Part shown: in pieces, positions 61,794 through 64,000 of the stretch
How positions within the stretch are numbered: the stretch's first letter is position 1
Layout: each line of letters starts with the position of its first letter
Assembly: GCA_937901085.1 (NCBI GenBank)
Contig: CALCHQ010000032.1
Coordinates: 62,001-126,000, forward strand
Direction of reading: 5' to 3'
DNA length: 64,000 nucleotides
Source: an uncultured Verrucomicrobiales bacterium
GTDB lineage: Bacteria; Verrucomicrobiota; Verrucomicrobiia; Verrucomicrobiales; Akkermansiaceae
Program-made: the position numbers and the translations under genes
Notes under the pieces: generated by a model
Told to the model about the DNA's origin: nothing
What the model saw: the letters and a program-made list of their open reading frames with translations, nothing else
Database searches by the model: none

Positions 61794-63140
61794 ATGGTTA
61801 TCATCCCCACCCATGCCCTTACAGTAGTAGAGCGACTGGAACGCTATGGCTACGAAGCCTATGTGGTGGGCGGCTGCGTACGCGATTCGCTGCTGGGGCG
61901 CAACCCGAAGGACTGGGATGTCTGCACCAACGCGCTGCCGGAGGAAGTGCTGCGCGTCTTCAAACGCTTTCATGTAATTAAGACCGGCCTGCAGCACGGC
62001 ACCGTCACCGTCATGGTGGACAAGCAGCCCGTAGAGGTCACCACCTTCCGCATTGACGGGGATTACAGCGACAACCGCCACCCGGACAGCGTGAACTTCG
62101 TGAGCCGGGTGGAAGAAGACCTCGCACGCCGTGACTTCACCATCAACGCCATGGCCTACTCCCCCGCCCGCGGGCTGGTGGATGCCTTTGATGGGCAGGC
62201 AGACCTGAAAGCCGGCATTATCCGCTGCGTGGGCGAACCCGATGCCCGCTTCAATGAGGATGGTCTGCGTATCCTGCGGGCGCTGCGCTTTGCGGCGCGC
62301 TACAACTTCGGCATCGAAACCGAAACCGCCTTTTCCATCCACCGCAACCGCCACCTGCTCGAAAACGTGAGCGTGGAGCGCATCTTTACCGAGCTGAAAG
62401 GCATTCTGGTAGGGGACGGCGTGCTGGGCATGATGCAGGCATTTCCGGATGTCTTCTCCATCATCATCCCGGAGCTGGCTCCCACCATCGGCTTTGAGCA
62501 GCACAATCCGCACCATCTCTACGACGTGTGGACCCACACCGCCCACGCCGTTCAGGCTGCCCCGGCAGATGAGCTCATTCGTCTGGCGCTGTTGCTGCAC
62601 GATATTGCCAAACCCGCCACTTTCACCCGTGGGGATGATGGTAAGGGGCACTTCTACGGCCACGGCACCAAGGGGGCCGACATGGCGCGCAGCATCCTGC
62701 GCCAGCTCAAGAGCGACACCGCCACCCTGGACAAGGTGTATACCCTGGTGCGCGAACACGATAACACCCTTCCCACCACCGCCCCCGGCATGCGCCGCCT
62801 CATCGGGCGGCTCGGCATCGGCACCCTGAACCAGCTCCTGACCATCAAGCAAGCCGACATGGATGCCCAGTCCACCTACGAACGGCCCCGGAAGCAAGCC
62901 ACCCTGCGCGAGGCCCGCCTCCTGCTGGAAGATGTGCTGGATGCCCCGCCCTCCTTTACCGTGGGCGACCTTGCTCTTACCGGCCGCGACCTCATCACCC
63001 TGGGACTGAAGCCCGGCCCTGCCATGGGCAGCATTCTCAAGACCCTGCTCACCGAAGTGCAGGACGAAATCCTTTCCAATACCCGCGCGGCTCTGGAGTC
63101 CCGCGCCGTAGAACTCATCAAAGAAACTCAAGCATCATGA
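61794..63140 (+). CDS. cca: CCA tRNA nucleotidyltransferase with HD domain
   Basis: The 448-residue class II nucleotidyltransferase builds or repairs the 3' CCA of tRNA. The head has YVVGGCVRDSLLGRNPKDWD (GGxVRD and DxD) and RRDFTINAMAY. The neck carries GEPDARFNEDGLRILRALRF, whose EDxxRxxR motif selects nucleotides. A C-terminal HD domain (ALLLHDIAKP) could add phosphohydrolase activity. A poly(A) polymerase is the alternative, but that neck motif fits CCA addition. It overlaps the TM2 gene by ATGA. Confidence 0.88.
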   Translation: MVIIPTHALTVVERLERYGYEAYVVGGCVRDSLLGRNPKDWDVCTNALPEEVLRVFKRFHVIKTGLQHGTVTVMVDKQPVEVTTFRIDGDYSDNRHPDSVNFVSRVEEDLARRDFTINAMAYSPARGLVDAFDGQADLKAGIIRCVGEPDARFNEDGLRILRALRFAARYNFGIETETAFSIHRNRHLLENVSVERIFTELKGILVGDGVLGMMQAFPDVFSIIIPELAPTIGFEQHNPHHLYDVWTHTAHAVQAAPADELIRLALLLHDIAKPATFTRGDDGKGHFYGHGTKGADMARSILRQLKSDTATLDKVYTLVREHDNTLPTTAPGMRRLIGRLGIGTLNQLLTIKQADMDAQSTYERPRKQATLREARLLLEDVLDAPPSFTVGDLALTGRDLITLGLKPGPAMGSILKTLLTEVQDEILSNTRAALESRAVELIKETQAS

Positions 63141-63370
63141 ACCACTGCCCGCACTGCCAGCATCATTCCACCCGCTCCCGCATGGTCACCTTCCTGCTCA
63201 GCCTCTTAATCTTCTGCGGCTTCGGCGGGGTACACCGCATCTATGCCGGCAAAGTCATCACCGGCATCATCCAGTTTGTCACCGCAGGCGGGTTCTTCAT
63301 CTGGCAGTTCATTGATATGCTCCGCATCATCCTGGGCTGCTTCGATGACAAGGAAGGCCGGACCATCTGA
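63137..63370 (+). CDS. TM2-domain membrane protein
   Basis: A 77-residue protein with a short N-terminal Cys/His cluster (CPHCQHH) followed by the TM2 domain: MVTFLLSLLIFCGFGGVHRI, YAGKVITGIIQFVTAGGFFI and WQFIDMLRIIL. The G-x-H-R-F/I-Y-x-G turn between the two helices is diagnostic. Function of bacterial TM2 proteins is mostly unknown. It overlaps the cca stop by 4 nt, so translation is probably coupled, and it is convergent with the DJ-1 gene 8 nt away. Confidence 0.85.
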   Translation: MNHCPHCQHHSTRSRMVTFLLSLLIFCGFGGVHRIYAGKVITGIIQFVTAGGFFIWQFIDMLRIILGCFDDKEGRTI

Positions 63371-63378
63371 GTCCGGGC

Positions 63379-63921
63379 TTATACGCACATGGCAGCGCGC
63401 AGGGCAGACACCTGCTCTGCCTTGCCCAGGGCAGCCCCCAGCGCAAAGCCGAACTCCAGCGCAGCACCCGGTCCGCGGCCCGTCACCAGCTGCCCATCCG
63501 TCACAGCAGGTTCGGCCACTACTTCTGCAGCCGACTTCAACTCCCCCTCCACGCCGGGATAGCAGGTGCAACGCCGGCCAGCCAGCACACCGGCAGCCTC
63601 CAGCGCAATGGGAGCAGCACAGATGGCCGCCACCAACTTACCGGCCTTCTGCATCTCACGCACCAGACTGAGTACCGCCGGCGTATCACGCAACAGCCAG
63701 GAAGCAGGCCCACCCGGCAGAATGATACCGGCATAATCCTCCGGCTTCACATCCACCATCAGCACATCGGCCTGCACCACCATACCGTGAGCGCCCTCCA
63801 CTGCGCGGGACTTCACGCCGGCCGTGGTCACAGGAATCTCCAGACGACGCAGAATATCAACAGGGGCGGTCAGCTCAATCTCCTCAAAACCGGGAGCCAT
63901 CAGCACAAGTACAGGATTCAT
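63379..63921 (-). CDS. DJ-1/PfpI-family protein
   Basis: The 180-residue protein is a DJ-1 type glutamine-amidotransferase-like protein: VLVLMAPGFEEIELTAPVDI with the conserved Glu that polarises the cysteine, LPGGPASWLL, and the nucleophile elbow KLVAAICAAP with Cys101. Relatives act as deglycases, glyoxalases or oxidative-stress sensors. Which applies here cannot be told. The frame continues 12 codons upstream, but a TTGACA-18-TATGAT promoter ends 6 nt before ATG 63921, which fixes the start. Confidence 0.88.
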   Translation of the reverse strand: MNPVLVLMAPGFEEIELTAPVDILRRLEIPVTTAGVKSRAVEGAHGMVVQADVLMVDVKPEDYAGIILPGGPASWLLRDTPAVLSLVREMQKAGKLVAAICAAPIALEAAGVLAGRRCTCYPGVEGELKSAAEVVAEPAVTDGQLVTGRGPGAALEFGFALGAALGKAEQVSALRAAMCV

Positions 63922-63927
63922 GCCGGC

Positions 63928-63957
63928 ATCATACCCGCCTGCCGCCGTCCTTGTCAA
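63928..63957 (-). promoter_or_regulatory. promoter of the DJ-1 gene
   Basis: Minus strand: TTGACA (63957-63952), 18 nt, TATGAT (63933-63928), then 6 nt to the ATG. Confidence 0.7.
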
Positions 63958-64000
63958 GCGGGAAGAAATTCCAGCAGCAGATTATACAGACTCCTTTTTC

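Overview
The window looks like a chromosomal segment of a Gram-negative verrucomicrobium, most likely a relative of Akkermansia. This is inferred from gene content, not measured. The supporting features are two secreted proteins with the verrucomicrobial PEP-CTERM tail (VPEP, a short hydrophobic stretch, then RRRR), many exported proteins, a lipid A enzyme (LpxI), a beta-barrel outer-membrane protein, a large GH2 beta-galactosidase with discoidin-type carbohydrate-binding domains, and a GC-rich genome of short operons. I saw no rRNA, tRNA, CRISPR array, transposase or phage gene.

Layout. 1-12 kb: a siroheme-decarboxylase-like protein cut by the window edge, metY, a secreted transglutaminase-like/discoidin protein, a thioredoxin-like exported protein, then a minus-strand operon alaS-pssA-acyltransferase and an SPFH protein. 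12-23 kb: an outer-membrane barrel protein, an Aas-like acyl-ACP synthetase, the lpdA-GYF-TRIC operon, mnmE, a 41-residue polyglutamine lipoprotein, clpB, and a three-gene operon of two U32-like proteins and metK. 25.8-33 kb: an active HtrA protease followed by a lipoprotein copy that has lost its catalytic triad, then ppk1 and guaA. 33-41 kb: an M3 oligopeptidase, a four-helix-bundle (S23) gene between inverted repeats, an Hsp33-like/lipoprotein/C39-like operon, and two divergent PEP-CTERM genes. 41.5-47.7 kb: pyruvate dehydrogenase E1 alpha, E1 beta and E2, lpxI, a second S23 gene between near-perfect inverted repeats, and mnmA. 47.7-64 kb: a ribbon-helix-helix gene, a polyprenyl sugar transferase-trmL-exonuclease operon, GH2 beta-galactosidase, a double TPM-like protein, pyruvate:ferredoxin oxidoreductase, azlCD, cca-TM2, and a DJ-1 protein.

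How the genes work together. Pyruvate can be oxidised by the PDH complex (E1/E2 at 41.5-44.8 kb, E3 at 15.5 kb) or by the ferredoxin-linked enzyme at 57 kb. metY and metK make methionine and S-adenosylmethionine. MnmE, MnmA and TrmL all modify the tRNA wobble base. PssA, Aas-like, LpxI, the acyltransferase and the sugar transferase serve the envelope. HtrA, ClpB, Hsp33-like and DJ-1 deal with protein or redox stress.

Two observations stand out. First, both S23-type four-helix-bundle genes sit alone in intergenic gaps and each is bracketed by inverted repeats. One pair is 42 bp with a single mismatch and lies within arrays of small hairpins joined by a GATATCGTC box. They resemble free-standing relatives of the 23S rRNA intervening sequences. 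Second, a promoter of the type TTGNNN-16/18-TANNNT can be drawn in front of most transcription units, and in most of them the -10 box ends only 6-13 nt before the start codon. This implies leaderless or nearly leaderless mRNAs, and it was used here to choose several starts.
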